From Phymorhynchus buccinoides (Eukaryota; Mollusca; Gastropoda; Neogastropoda; Raphitomidae): a stretch of 64,000 nt of DNA. The position numbers and the translations under genes are program-made. The notes below the pieces were generated by a model. It saw nothing but the letters and a program-made list of their open reading frames with translations, made no database searches and was not told where the DNA came from. The DNA is taken from the NCBI GenBank assembly GCA_017654935.2, contig CM065698.1, forward strand, positions 42,730,284-42,794,283. The letters are read 5' to 3'. This document shows, piece by piece, positions 34,608-45,879 of the stretch. Every line of letters starts with the position of its first letter. The first letter of the stretch is position 1.

Positions 34608-35076
34608 CACCCACACTCCAACAATAAAGTTTTTATCCAAATTTACCAGATTTGTTTATTATTGTTGTTTTATTTTTGTTATTATAATATTTTTTTATAG
34701 TCATAGTTTTTAAATAGGCACAGGGCGGGGGTGTGTAGGTGGTCAGGGGGGTTTTCAATATATGGCGGAAGATAGAGGTAGAGAGTAGGAGTAGCGAAAA
34801 CAGGATTGGTTTATTGGTGTGAAGTTGTTAGGCGGCCTTATAGACTCCACAAAAGAATACGTAGTGTTTTTCACTATAATTATCCTTGTTTGTGATGTGA
34901 TACTCTTCTTTTGCACCCCTATGAACGGAACCCTGGATTTGAAACAATTAAATCACTTTGGAGGTTTTTTATACTGGTAGCGTGTTGTCGAGCCTTACGT
35001 TTTGACTGCAATGAAAAAAAAAAAACAACGTGTGTACACGCACACACAGAAGAGACACAGAGAAGAAGAGACCACA
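34608..35076. other. No gene seen
   Basis: AT-rich spacer with no recognisable feature. Confidence 0.45.

Positions 35077-35123
<47 letters not shown>
35077..35123 (+). repeat. (CA)n microsatellite
   Basis: It is a nearly pure CA run. A second, interrupted one lies at 35424-35492. Confidence 0.9.
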
Positions 35124-35125
<2 letters not shown>

Positions 35126-35492
35126 CAAACAACAACACGACACGACAACCACACAGTCTTACAATGATGTGCCTTTATTTAGGGGCGGTCCCGCTATTGT
35201 GCCAGGGGTTTAGAGTTTTTTACGAGAGGGCCCACCAATCCAGACCCACATTGCCTTGATCTTTTCATGCCTCTGAACTCATACAATCTTTACAAAATCC
35301 TTTTTTATTGTTGTTTTTTTCTTTTAAACAGACGTCTAGGCCCCATCTTAAAATCGATCAGCTCTTTAGGTCCTATAATACAAAAAAAAATAAGTGGTTG
35401 GTTCCTTGCGCACGCTAACACAACCACACACACACACACACACATACACACCCAGACACCCACAAACACACACACAGACACACACACACCAC

Positions 35493-36099
35493 ACATGTTC
35501 ATGGTCGTTGTTGGTGTACGGTGTTGGTGGCTTCCTTTTGGCTCTTCCTTGAAATTTTGAATTGAATTGTTACAACCCAAAGGGTGTTTGTTGTTCTGAA
35601 TCAGATTGTGAATGTTGGTAGCAAGATCATGGGTAAGGAATTTAGAAAGCAAGAAACTATGTATTTCTTTGTATGAAAAACAAAACTGTTTGTGTCAAAA
35701 AGCCAGGGAGGAGATCGCTAATTATCACAGTAACGTTTCTTATCGCATTGCTAGGAACCTATGTGCCATCTGAAGACGTCGGGTTTCCGCACTATTCGTA
35801 TTTGTAGAACCATTAGAAAGAAATTCAGTTAGTTTGTCCCCTAAGTCAGTCGAACTTCTCAACAAGATTCTCCTGCTAAGACCAAATAATGAAAAGAATT
35901 ATGATTAGCTTTATTCACGGCATAGAGGTATCTGGTCAATCTTGCCACAGAAGTAAGTGGCGTTTGTGTATGTTTAGTGTGTGGTCATGTGTTGAACGTG
36001 CGTGCGTGCGTACGTGAGTGTGAGTTACGTTGCGTGACGTGTTGTTGTGTTGTCTGTCTGTCCGTAGGTTCTCCATGTCTGGTCGTTTTTGTATGTTGA
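35493..36099. other. No gene seen
   Basis: No coding frame or RNA was recognised. A GT/CG patch lies at 35998-36060. Confidence 0.45.
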
Positions 36100-36262
36100 G
36101 GAGAGAGAGAGAGAGAGATGAGGAGAGAGAGGAGAGAGAGAGAGGCGAGGAGAGGAGAAAGATGAGAGAGGAGAGAGAGAGAGCCGAGAGAGGAGAGGAG
36201 GATGAGGTAGCAGAGAAGGAGGAGAGGAGTGAGAGAGAGAGACAGACAGGGAGGAAGAGGGG
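36100..36262 (+). repeat. GA/GAG-rich microsatellite
   Basis: The stretch is purine-rich with GAGA and GGAGGA words. Confidence 0.85.
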
Positions 36263-37220
36263 GGGAGCATTGATAAATGTTGGGAACGGAAGGTGACAAA
36301 AAATATGTGAAATGTTGAGGTGGACTTGAGGAGGGTGGGGGTTTGGGGTTGTGGTGGTAGGTTTTTTAGGGGTGAGTGGTGGGTGCTTGTGAAAAATGAG
36401 ATTCTATCGACCCTAAACTATGTTCAAAGGTTTTTTTGCGAAGCAGTGATTTGTCATCATTTTTCCTTTAAGTTTGTTTCCATTTTTACAACCATGCAAA
36501 TGTGTGTTTCTTTGCATGTATGGGGCTGACGAGAACAAGCTTGGAATTTCAACTAAAATGATATAAGTACTTTTTGACTTTGACTTGACTCTTTGACTTG
36601 ACAACACCCAAAAAACAAAACAAAAACAAAAAGTGTGTTGCCGATCGGCAGGGACATGTCTTTTGCCCGTTTTGCTACTAACTTCCCCTCTCCCTCTTAC
36701 CCCCGCCCACTTTGTGCCCGTTGGATGATACACCTCCACGCAAAATTTAAGGTGATTCCGTCCAGCGGCTCACGCGTCCAAGGTCTGCATTCTTGTCCTT
36801 AACCTTGACCATCATCATACCTAAGATGTGTGATCAAAAAGTTAACCTTTCCCAAGTTTAAGCAAAAGAAACGGAATCTGGCACATGTGTACAACTGCGT
36901 TATGGATAACGACATACTATTTTTGGACGATGACGGCATCACATTTATGACGTCATTGCACTTTCTTTTTTTTCTTTTTTTTTGCCCTCCCCAATGCTCA
37001 ACAGCACACATAATACCATTGCATGTGACAAAACGTCAACCAATTAAATATTTCTTGAGAGGTGGATATCCGAGAGAGAGGCAAGTCTTCAGAATGGAGT
37101 GAGTTATCAGCAGCTTTACAGTCATACTGTTGATAACTGTAACCATGGCATCAGCAGACTCGTGTGCAGGGATAGGATCTTTTTGGAACAGTTCACCTTT
37201 GTGATCTTTCTCGGTTTTGC
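36263..37220. other. No gene seen
   Basis: It contains a TTGACTTTGACTTGACT tail (about 36573-36603), a common 3' tail of short retroelements in this window. Nothing else was recognised. Confidence 0.45.
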
Positions 37221-37621
37221 AATAGACGATTTTCGGAAAAACCTAGGGGGAGAGCACTTCGTGAAAATAGAGTTGCTTACCTCCATTACTCGGTCAAATA
37301 CCTTAGCAACAATGCTACAATGGCGTCGAAGCTTGAGACCGCAGGATGCGAGTAGGCGACTTGCAAACATTTTTTTTTTAAAAATTAGGGGTGGCCAGTG
37401 GCCACACACTGATAAAACTTGCAAAAAATGTGACGTAAAAAATATAAATGACATAATTTTTTAGAATGACGCACGGTGTTATAAGTGCTGTATGTCTGCT
37501 CAAAGACACGGCTACGGGAGCTGATGGTAGAGTGATGTCCCCTGTTTGACGGATTGAATTAAGATCACTCCCACGCACCATGACATTATTCCCCTTATTA
37601 TTTCCGAACAATTCCTATTGA
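37221..37621 (+). repeat. Dispersed repeat family Y, copy 2
   Basis: It is the same as 21887-22214 with an added segment around GGGGTGGCCAGTGGCCAC (about 37389-37406). That segment is also present, inverted, in the copy at 63482-63892. Confidence 0.8.
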
Positions 37622-37844
37622 GTTGTGGGCCCCGCTGCTGGTGTTATATCAAGGTCATTGCCAAACCAAGCGGTGCACATGCCTCAAGAACTAAATGAAA
37701 TGTCACAGCCATTGTCATCCACAGAACACTGCCTGCAAAAATAAGGACTAAAAATGTTTCCAAGCAATGAAGTGTTGCCTTTATGCCAATGTTGTGGAAC
37801 TTTGTCTTTTTCTTCTTTTTGAATTTGTCTTTATTATACATTGT

Positions 37845-38245
37845 CAAACATATTCTGATAATCCATGTTCTGACATTTGACTGCTATGGAAAGGAGGAGT
37901 AGGAATTAACATGTCTGTCTTTTACATTGTATAACATTTTTCTGATAATCCAAGTTTTTGTTCTGATATACAAGTTCAGACATACTTAGACATGCTTAGA
38001 GCAGTTAAACATACTTACAGGAGTTGGAGTTAGTTTATCTTTCTTATACATTGCGTTGGAGTTAGTTTATCTTTCTCATACATTAACATTTTTCTGATTA
38101 TTCAAGTTTGTTTTGACATATTTTTTCTGCTATGAAAAGGAGTAGAATTTAGTTTGACTTAGTCGTTGTCAACCATTTTTTCCTGGTAATCCATGTTTTT
38201 GTTCTGACATTCCTGGTCTGTCTGCTATTGAAAGGAGGAATGAGG
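37845..38245 (+). repeat. Degenerate tandem repeat
   Basis: Words such as TTCTGATAATCCA, GTTCTGACAT, CTGCTATGGAAAGGAG and TACATT recur three to four times with spacing of about 80-130 bp. The array is old. Confidence 0.6.
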
Positions 38246-38515
38246 AAGAATGGATGACCTTTACTAACTCGCAAATAATCAAAGATATACAAAAACAACA
38301 AAACAAATACACAACTAACAAACCCATTTATTTTAACAAACCACAAACTAATCACAAACCAATTCAAGCAATCAACATTTCGGAATTGAGCATTTTAATC
38401 CAAGCTTACTGGAAGTATTCCAGGGGTTACAAGACAGAATGGTAAAGGTGGTATAATTAATGCAATGGGCTACCTTAAGTTCTGAGCTGATGATACTCAT
38501 GTAATATTCACGTTT

Positions 38516-38786
38516 GCCTAATTCATGAATTAGACAGTTTACGTTCTGACCTTTTGGAAACCAATACCTTAAAACTTTGCCTAATTCATGAACTATGCTG
38601 CCTAAGTTCAATTGTTTTGAAACCAAAGATTTTAAATGTTGCCTAATTCGTGAACTAGGCAATTTGCCTAATTCATGAATTAGGCTGCCTAATTCATAAA
38701 TTAGGCAGCCTAATTCATGAGTTAGGCAGTCTCTGAAAGCTGTTTCACATGTTAGGCAGTACCGTTGCCTAGTTTATTGATTAGGC
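38516..38786. repeat. Cluster of seven 20-bp palindromes
   Basis: Near-perfect copies of GCCTAATTCATGAATTAGGC start at 38516, 38579, 38641, 38666, 38687, 38708 and 38767. Spacings are 63, 62, 25, 21, 21 and 59 bp, close to multiples of 21 (two helical turns). The copy at 38666 is a perfect palindrome. The first two sit in 62-63-bp units that also share a TTTTG..AAACCAA segment. Origin and function are unknown. Confidence 0.85.
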
Positions 38787-38984
38787 AATTAGGCATTTCA
38801 AGAAGTTAGGCACGACATATACAAACAGTACTGCCCAGTAACGTTTGATCCTTTTCAAAACAATTCACGATTAACATTGTCAACAAACTAAAAGATTCAT
38901 GCCATCATTGTACCTGCAGACAGGGGACACTGGTCCACTTTGAAGGGGTTAATCAAAAGTGTTTACATAGCTTTGAAAACTGCT

Positions 38985-39600
38985 TTACCTTGGGTGTAAT
39001 GTGTTGTGCTCATGTCTCATCCACAATGATAAATCAGACCAGAAAGCCTGCTGGATCTGCTGCAAATCAATGCATTTTGTTTGGACAATCGACAGCGAAT
39101 ACATTTCTACGTCGCATATAAAGTTTGGCACCCTCCTTACAGAAACCGTTCCCATTTTGAGGTTTTCTGTCAGAAGAGTCTGAACACTTGTACAAACGAT
39201 GCCCAGAGTAGTGGCCATATAACGGATAGTTAGTCTTCTGTCTGGCATAATCTTGTCATGAACAATGGCATTTTTTGTACGTGCGGGTGGTCATTTGCGT
39301 CCCACGTGTGTAGTGGTCATCTTTAAAGCTATGTCTCAACAGCTTTGATTCATCCAGTCACTTTTTGATGGTGGCATATGCAAGACCATACTCCACATTA
39401 ACATCCACCAAATCCTCATGTGAATCTCCTGTATCTAAGCTCTCTTTACACTGCAAGTGTAAAAAAGTATGGTCCTGAAATGTCTCAATTTTCCTCAGTT
39501 GCTGAGGGTAAGACATTGCAAAGTAGATGACTATGATGACATCATATTCCAAAATCTGTATTTCGGCATCCAAAAGGCAGGTGTAACTGCCTGCCAAATT
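38985..39600 (-). pseudogene. Mariner-like transposase N-terminal relic
   Basis: On the minus strand the residues DRRLTIRYMATTLGI, then SVQTLLTENLKM and VSVRRVPNF match the second helix-turn-helix and linker of mariner transposases (compare the family pattern of LTI, LGI, SVH, L, M, ARWVP). Just upstream, after a frameshift and a stop, a TT-RTxxNAIV-type segment precedes it as expected. The catalytic domain is not recognisable. This is an old, frameshifted remnant. Confidence 0.6.
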
Positions 39601-40084
39601 TCGCTTGTGTGGCTTAACACCTTCATAGTTAGGCAGATAACCTTTTGATCACCACACGCACGTATTAATAACAATCATTTGAAATCAACATAACCAATGC
39701 ACTCACATACCAAGTTTGAACATCGTAAGTCTAATTATGTGAGAGATATTGTGATTATGGGTGCATGCCTACGCACATGCCTTTGTACGCTTACTTAAAT
39801 GTTTGTGTGCGCGTGTTCAAACAAATAAGTGATAAGTCATAAGTTTCTTTATTGTGCATTGGCATTGTACAAACGCACATAAAAAGTTGTCTTCCACCGT
39901 GTAACATAAGATATAATAAATAAAAGTATGAAATTATAAATTTACATTAACCGGAACATTTAAGACAAAATATGTAAATCTCACACCACTACACAATCGT
40001 TTACTGCTCTCGCCTTTTTTACAATTTCCCCCCTTTTTTTTTGCTCATCATGCAGCCCACCACCACTTCCGCCTTCTTTTTTGT
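39601..40084. other. No gene seen
   Basis: No feature recognised. Confidence 0.4.
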
Positions 40085-40315
40085 TCCTTATTTTCTCAGT
40101 TCTTTCTCTCTTTTTTTTTCTTTCTTTCCTTTCTATTTTTTCTTTCCTTCTCTGTTTTAGGCATCTCTCTCTCTCTCTCCTCCTCTCCTCTCTCTCTCTC
40201 TCTCTCTTCTTTCTCTCTTTCTCTTTCTTCTCATCTCTATCTCTCGATTCTCCTCTCTCCTCCTCCTCATCCTCTCCTCCTTCTCTCTCTCTTCTCCTCT
40301 CTCTCTCTCTCATGA
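40085..40315 (+). repeat. TTC/CT-rich microsatellite
   Basis: TTTC/TTCC runs grade into CT runs. A second CT block follows at 40498-40692. The flanks (CATACGACACACATATACAAA at about 40455) resemble those at 49690 and 61350, a microsatellite-associated repeat family. Confidence 0.85.
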
Positions 40316-40793
40316 AGTCTTTATCCTTTTGACTGAATGACTAACTACGATGTGCATTTCTCAGAGCATTAACTGTTGTTGTTTGATACAAGAATCTCTG
40401 CATAACGGTTTTTAATGTGTAAGCATTAGAACAATGCCGTTCATCTTTGTTTTCATACGACACACATATACAAACTTTCTCCACGGAATTCACTACGAGA
40501 CTCTCATCGCTCTCTCTCTCGATCTTCTCTCATTCTCTCTCTCTCTCGGTCTCATCACATCCTCATCTCTCTCTTTCCTCTCTCCTTCTCTCCATCTCTC
40601 TCTCTCATCTCAATCTTCTCTCTTCTCTCTCTCTCTCTCTCTCCATCTCTTTTTCCTCTCTCTCTCTCTCGCTCTCTCACACTCACTCTCTCTGTGTTTG
40701 TGGAGATGTCTTTATTGTAAACAACATGTTTTAAATTATGTATAGCTGTGCTTTTAAGAACACGGAACAAAAGTACAATAAGCTTTCTTCACA

Positions 40794-41984
40794 ATGAATA
40801 CAAGCAAACCAACATCTGAACAATCAAGCAGACGTAACTTCACAGAACTAACAGCGATTCCTCAAGGCTGTCTGTCCACCCTGGCGCCATGGAACCACCC
40901 AGAAGACCTGGTGTCCTACACCACACAACAGACCTTAAAAAAAGTCGTCGACGTCTACATCCTAATCCCTGCATTCCTCCTGTCTGTCCCCTTAAACGTG
41001 CTCAACATGATCGTCTTCTACCAACACGGCATCACAGAGAGAATTAACCTGTGTTTGTTCTTTCTCTCGCTGGCAGACATTATCGTTATAGCGGTTCATT
41101 TCGAACTGAAACTGGACAGCATGTACGCGACCATTACAAACACGCCTTACAAAATGGTCGTCACTAAATATAGCGTAAACAGCATGGTCCATTCACTGGC
41201 TTGTTTCGTGTATGTCTCGGGTTTTATGTCTACGCTGATAGCTTTGGAACGATGTCTTTGTATTGTCAGCCCCCTAAAGGCTCAAAGCATGCTTCAGACC
41301 AAAACCACAAAAGTCGTGATCGCTGCTGGTCATGCGGTCATCTTTGTCAGTCACTATTTCATCTCTACACGATGGGAAGTTGTCTGCATGTTTGACCCTT
41401 TAACCGAACACTCAGTGGACGCCTATTATTCCAGCAAATTTTATCTGAACAACAAAGAGATCATTGACACTTTAGAAGGAATTATTTTCGGAATTTTCCT
41501 ACCCGGGCTTTTTGTGGCAGGGGTGTCAGCATCCACCGTTATCACCGTTGTCAAATTGCGTCAGATGAAAGAATGGCGCCAAAAAGCTACTTCAAAGGGC
41601 AACGCGTCTACCGGAACTGTTGTCAAGGATGTGAGTTTGACCCGGATGTTAATCGGAACCAACATCCTGTTTGTCGCTTGTACAACCCTGCCTTTGGTCT
41701 TCCACGCTCTGTTGCCTTTGATTCAAGAACTAAGTTTCAGTGGGAAATATTACAACACTTACTACTTTTTCATGACTTTGCAACAGTTGTGTGCGTTCAT
41801 CAACTCCTCGATCAACTTCATCGTGTACTATTGTTTTGGTAGCAAGTTTCGCGGGACTGTGAGGCACATGTTTGTGAGGTGCGTTGTTACACATAAACAG
41901 AATGCTGGTGGTTTTACAGGCAGGACTGTAACGAGTGTTACTAAGAAGCATGCTTTGGATCATCCTTCACAAGGCAACAGTTAA
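40794..41984 (+). CDS. Class A GPCR, gastropod chemosensory-receptor-like
   Basis: This intronless 396-residue gene encodes a seven-helix plasma-membrane receptor of the rhodopsin class. Helices lie at about 52-77, 84-104, 130-155, 171-192, 226-254, 282-308 and 325-347. Visible class A signatures are N68 in helix 1, LSLAD (D95) in helix 2, ERC (152-154) in place of DRY, P237 in helix 5, P300 in helix 6 without the usual Trp, and NFIVY (341-345) in place of NPxxY. Sequons at N2 and N15 suggest a glycosylated N-terminus. The RINLCLF..SLAD and ERCLCIVSPLKAQ blocks recall the receptor expansions called chemosensory in Aplysia and Biomphalaria. The ligand is unknown; a peptide receptor is the alternative. 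The start has A at -3 and is matched in the paralogue at 44636-45748. Confidence 0.88.
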   Translation: MNTSKPTSEQSSRRNFTELTAIPQGCLSTLAPWNHPEDLVSYTTQQTLKKVVDVYILIPAFLLSVPLNVLNMIVFYQHGITERINLCLFFLSLADIIVIAVHFELKLDSMYATITNTPYKMVVTKYSVNSMVHSLACFVYVSGFMSTLIALERCLCIVSPLKAQSMLQTKTTKVVIAAGHAVIFVSHYFISTRWEVVCMFDPLTEHSVDAYYSSKFYLNNKEIIDTLEGIIFGIFLPGLFVAGVSASTVITVVKLRQMKEWRQKATSKGNASTGTVVKDVSLTRMLIGTNILFVACTTLPLVFHALLPLIQELSFSGKYYNTYYFFMTLQQLCAFINSSINFIVYYCFGSKFRGTVRHMFVRCVVTHKQNAGGFTGRTVTSVTKKHALDHPSQGNS

Positions 41985-42078
41985 ATATAATATAACATAA
42001 TAGTATATGGATGATAATTAAAAATGACAATAAGGATAGTGAGAGTGTTGTAGTAGCTTTTGTTGTTGTTGTGTGATG

Positions 42079-42152
42079 ACGTTGATGATATAATTGATGA
42101 TGGTGATTGCAATGATGACGACGACGATGATCATAACAATGATGATGATGTT
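42079..42152 (+). repeat. GAT/GAC microsatellite
   Basis: It contains imperfect GATGATGAC units. Confidence 0.8.
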
Positions 42153-42249
42153 TTACAGATGGGCAAATTATCGAGAATCACTGCAGCAGAGGTGTTTACG
42201 TAGATGTGTGTGTGAGAGAGATGTGCTCAGCATGCTAGACGCTGAGATA

Positions 42250-43440
42250 CTGTTATTCTCCTCCACATCTTGCCAATGTCATCGACCAGCACAATATGAA
42301 ACATCACTTATATGCAGAAGATTCACAACTCCAAAATAGTGCAACACCTGAAGATCTTGATTCTATTATTACAAAAAGTAACAACTGCTATATTGATTTT
42401 AAAAACTGGATGGTTCAAAATAAACTTCAATTAATTAGGTGAAAACCCCCGAATCAGTGCTTGTAGGGACAAAAACCAAACTACCCTCTGTTTCCATAGA
42501 GTCAATCCAACTGGGTAACAATATCAGACTGTCAAAAACGTAGGTGTCACTTGGACAATACTCTTTCACTGCAGAGTTTCATGATTCAGATCTGTCAGTC
42601 ACGCTACCATCAAATTCGTCGCATTGGCTATATTCGTAAATACCTCTCAGATGAAGCTACAGCGAAGCTTGTTACTTCCCTCATTCTATCTCGTCTTGAC
42701 TACTATAATGCTCTCCTTTCTGGCCTATCAGTGTCTTCTCTATCTTGTCTCCAGCGTCTTCAAAACACAGCTGCTCGTCTTATCCTTAGGAAGAAAAAGT
42801 TCGATCACATAAGCCCTCTTCTCCGTTCTTTGCAATGACTACCTGTTGCAGACAGAACTGAATATAAACTAAACACTCTTTGCTATAAAATCTACTCATC
42901 AATCTGCTCCATCATTACCTCTGCGACAATATTTCCATCTATGCGCCAGCTCACACTTTACGTTCAGTTTCTAACCCTCTTTATCTCCAGATCCCTAAGG
43001 TATAAGCTTTCAACTGTTGGTCGTCGGCCCCACCCCTCCCCCCCTTTTGGGGTGGTGCTGTCTCAGGACGCGACATCTTGGAACTTTGAACTTCCTCTTT
43101 CCCTTTGTTCAGCGACCGACCCTCACTGCGTTACAAACCTCCCCCCCTCCTCCCTCCATCAGGCGACCACGGGGGGGGGGGGGGGGGACATCTCTGCTTT
43201 CCAAATCAGACCATCAAAACCCAACTGTTTCCCCATCATTGAATCTGAATTATTCTTCTCATCCCCTCTTCTCTCTCTTGCCTCTAGGTCTATTTCTCAA
43301 ACGCGTGTCTGTTATCGTTTTGTTCGTCGTTGTACAGCATCTTTGTTCGGATGCGTTATGAATGTTTAACATGTATGTTCGCTTTGATTTGATTTCTATC
43401 AAGACTCAGCGCCGTATAAATACTAATATGTTATGTTATG
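42250..43440 (+). pseudogene. L2/CR1-like LINE, RT C-terminal half and 3' end
   Basis: This degenerate LINE tail lies between the two GPCR genes. In order it shows LYAEDSQLQ (a decayed YADD box with E for D), the NKLQLI region, VTWTIL/LDNTLSLQS, the open stretch with RRIGYIRKYLSDEATAKLV, LSRLDYYNALLSGL and LQRLQNTAARLIL, then a LPVADRTEYKLN continuation and RYKLSTVGRR. It ends in AGCGCCGTATAAATACTAAT and a short ATGTT repeat near 43435. It contains stop codons, frameshifts and a G run at 43173-43188. Confidence 0.8.
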
Positions 43441-44094
43441 TTGTTGTACTTCATTTATTAGGATGGAACTTTCTTCGACTGGTTGTGGACGCAAATTGAA
43501 TATAAATCACTTTATACAACCATGCACTTGCACACACACATACACACACAGTCACGTCTAGACAGACTGCAGCAATTTATTATGGCATAGGGCCTACACA
43601 TAGCTTGACATCTAGACTGGGAGGTACTTTGAGCAATAGTGATTTTGGTTAGCTTTGCGCGTTGCAAGCAGGCATCCTATGTGGTGGCTTCATTAGGATG
43701 GTAGTAAACATATACAGATGGGATGCCAACTCACACCATCAACAAATTGGCGGCCATCTTGAAAAACAAAATGGCGGACCCAAACGCAGCATTTTCATCC
43801 TTTTGACGCTAATATTTGAAGTATATATATACATAAACTTTATGTCCATTCTTACGTTTTGTGGTGCGATAAAGTCGTTTATGAAGGTTGCGGGTGGTAT
43901 AGACTCACAATAGTGGGTATATTTTTCATTTGGTTTATTTTTGCCTTGAACATTCCATTGAAATAAGAGATAAAGCAGCTGGTATATAGCTCTTTGTTTT
44001 TTTGGTGATTACAAGCTGGCATCTTCTTTTATTTTTTTCCTCAATCACTCAGACAGTTTCCTCTCAAATCACGAGTGGCTTCTTCATGCTGCCC
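43441..44094. other. No gene seen
   Basis: It contains GGCGGCCATCTTG and an AAAATGGCGG word at 43750-43778, similar to motifs further right. No other feature was recognised. Confidence 0.45.
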
Positions 44095-44285
44095 ATTGTA
44101 TGCCTAATAGTTAGGCCCAGCATGTCTGTCCTTTAGCTGGAAGAAAGTTTGTGAAAGTGTCTTGAAAAAAGGCAGGAGAATGGACAAGTATGTCAGTAAG
44201 AAAGGCAAGGTAGACAGTAAGCAAAGGAAAACAGAAGAGTGAAAGAGAGTGACAGTTTAGAAGAGTTACAAGAATTAAAGTGTGT
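44095..44285 (+). repeat. Repeat family Z, further copy
   Basis: It shares GCCCAGCATGTCTGTCCTTT, GGCAGGAGAATGGACAAG, GACAGTAAGCAAAGGAAAA and AGTGACAGTTTAGAAGAG with arm A at 23109-23345. Confidence 0.75.
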
Positions 44286-44502
44286 GCATATACTCCAAGT
44301 ATTACTATTAGTATAAATAGGTGGAAAGTGTCTTCAGGTAAAGCCATCAAACATCCAAAAATATTTTTATAATACAATGCTTCTCAACAATACCTTTACA
44401 ATGAGATGCTACTTGACTATGTTATGTGTCTAAAGTAATGAGTGTGGGTCCGCCGTTCCCCGCGTTTGTTTTGTCTGGCTTTTTTTTGTTTTGAACCGTC
44501 CC

Positions 44503-44549
44503 GCCCCCGCCCCCCCCCCGCCGCCCCCCCCCCCCACCCGCCCCCCCAT
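44503..44549 (+). repeat. C-rich tract
   Basis: C runs are separated by G or A, with G-quadruplex potential on the minus strand. Confidence 0.8.
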
Positions 44550-44635
44550 CTTGGATTATTTCCAGAAACACAATTCAAATTTTTTTATTTCTGGTTACAT
44601 GGCTTTGCTTTAAGCATAATTATCTTTTCAGATGT

Positions 44636-45748
44636 TCACTCGTTTGGTTCTTTGGTCTTTACTGGAAGTCTGAAACACAGGAACATATTTTTCAAAGTCT
44701 TACGAAACTTCGTCCCGAAGAAATAGTAAATAAAGAAGTTGAAGGATGAATTTAGGTAAGAGAGAAGCTGCTGCACATAAAGCAAGAAATAAAAGGTATT
44801 GCGGTATTTTCCATTCAGACTGAGATCAGGAATGAAAGGAATCAGCGTCCTGAAAACCAAGGCAGGAACCGTGCAGATTAAAAAGAGAGCATTAATGCCG
44901 ATCAACATACGCGTCAATGCCACATCTTTGATGTGTTTGCTACTAGAATTGTTTGCTGAGGACTTTTCCCGCCAGACATTCATTGATCGCAATGTGACTA
45001 CAGTAATCGCCGTTGAAATCGACACACCAAGCACAAAAATTCCTGGTAGTAAAATTCCGGATACAATCCCATCTAACCCATCCACAAACGCTCTGTTATT
45101 TAAGTAAAACTGGCTCGGAGAGTATCCGTAAGTTACGTAGTCAGTTTGAGGGTTGTACATGCATATGATCTGAATCTTCATGGTGATAACAAAACGAAGA
45201 CCATATATGACAACAAAACCGGCAGCAATGATGATGGCTGTTGTTCTCGTTCTTAACATTATCTGGGCTTTCAGCGGACTGACCACACAAAGACATCTTT
45301 CCATGGCGATCAGAGTGGACAAAAAACCAGAAATATACATAAAGGAAGCCAAGGATTTAACCTTGTATTTTATCATGTATTTGGAAACGTGTAGCACTCT
45401 AGGTGTGTTCGTGAATTTTGAGTGTATCATGTCCTGATACAACATAAAATGGACTGCGACGACGAAAACATCCGCCAGCGACAAACAAAACAAGCACAGG
45501 TTGATTCTCTCTTTGATTCCAAGCTTCCAGAAGACAATCATGTTGATGATATTTAAAGGAACACCGAAGACAAATAATGGGGTCAACATGTATGCATTGG
45601 CTATCCCATTCATGATCCTCTGCGTAGTGAAAGAAACAAGGTCTTCTGGGTTATTCCATGGGGTTGCATTGTACGATTTCAAAAGCATACAGTTTTCTGG
45701 AATGGCCTTGGATGTGCTTATATTCATTGTGTTATTATATCCAAGCAT
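44636..45748 (-). CDS. Class A GPCR, paralogue of the 40794-41984 receptor
   Basis: This 370-residue intronless seven-helix receptor is tail to tail with its paralogue 2.65 kb away. Helices lie at about 50-74, 82-101, 129-153, 169-189, 213-242, 267-294 and 312-344. Shared signatures are LAD (D93), ERC (150-152), C282-T-V-P285 in helix 6 and NFFIY (337-341) at the end of helix 7. Both proteins share the PEDLVS(Y/F)TTQ block before helix 1, an N-terminal Cys (C20 here) and a Cys in loop 2 (C186), and lack the usual Cys at the top of helix 3. Sequons are at N5, N9 and N27. Met 8 (45727) may be the real start: its context, ACACAATGAATA, closely matches that of the other gene. The ligand is unknown. 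Confidence 0.88.
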   Translation of the reverse strand: MLGYNNTMNISTSKAIPENCMLLKSYNATPWNNPEDLVSFTTQRIMNGIANAYMLTPLFVFGVPLNIINMIVFWKLGIKERINLCLFCLSLADVFVVAVHFMLYQDMIHSKFTNTPRVLHVSKYMIKYKVKSLASFMYISGFLSTLIAMERCLCVVSPLKAQIMLRTRTTAIIIAAGFVVIYGLRFVITMKIQIICMYNPQTDYVTYGYSPSQFYLNNRAFVDGLDGIVSGILLPGIFVLGVSISTAITVVTLRSMNVWREKSSANNSSSKHIKDVALTRMLIGINALFLICTVPALVFRTLIPFIPDLSLNGKYRNTFYFLLYVQQLLSYLNSSFNFFIYYFFGTKFRKTLKNMFLCFRLPVKTKEPNE

Positions 45749-45879
45749 TACGTTTTAAGACGTTATATTATTTTCAAAACAGATATCCTATTTGTTGCTG
45801 TAGGCTAAAGCGTTTCATTGCAGGAAAAAACAACGAGGCTGGAGCAATGTTAACTCAGAAGTATAGTTGCAGTCTGCAA

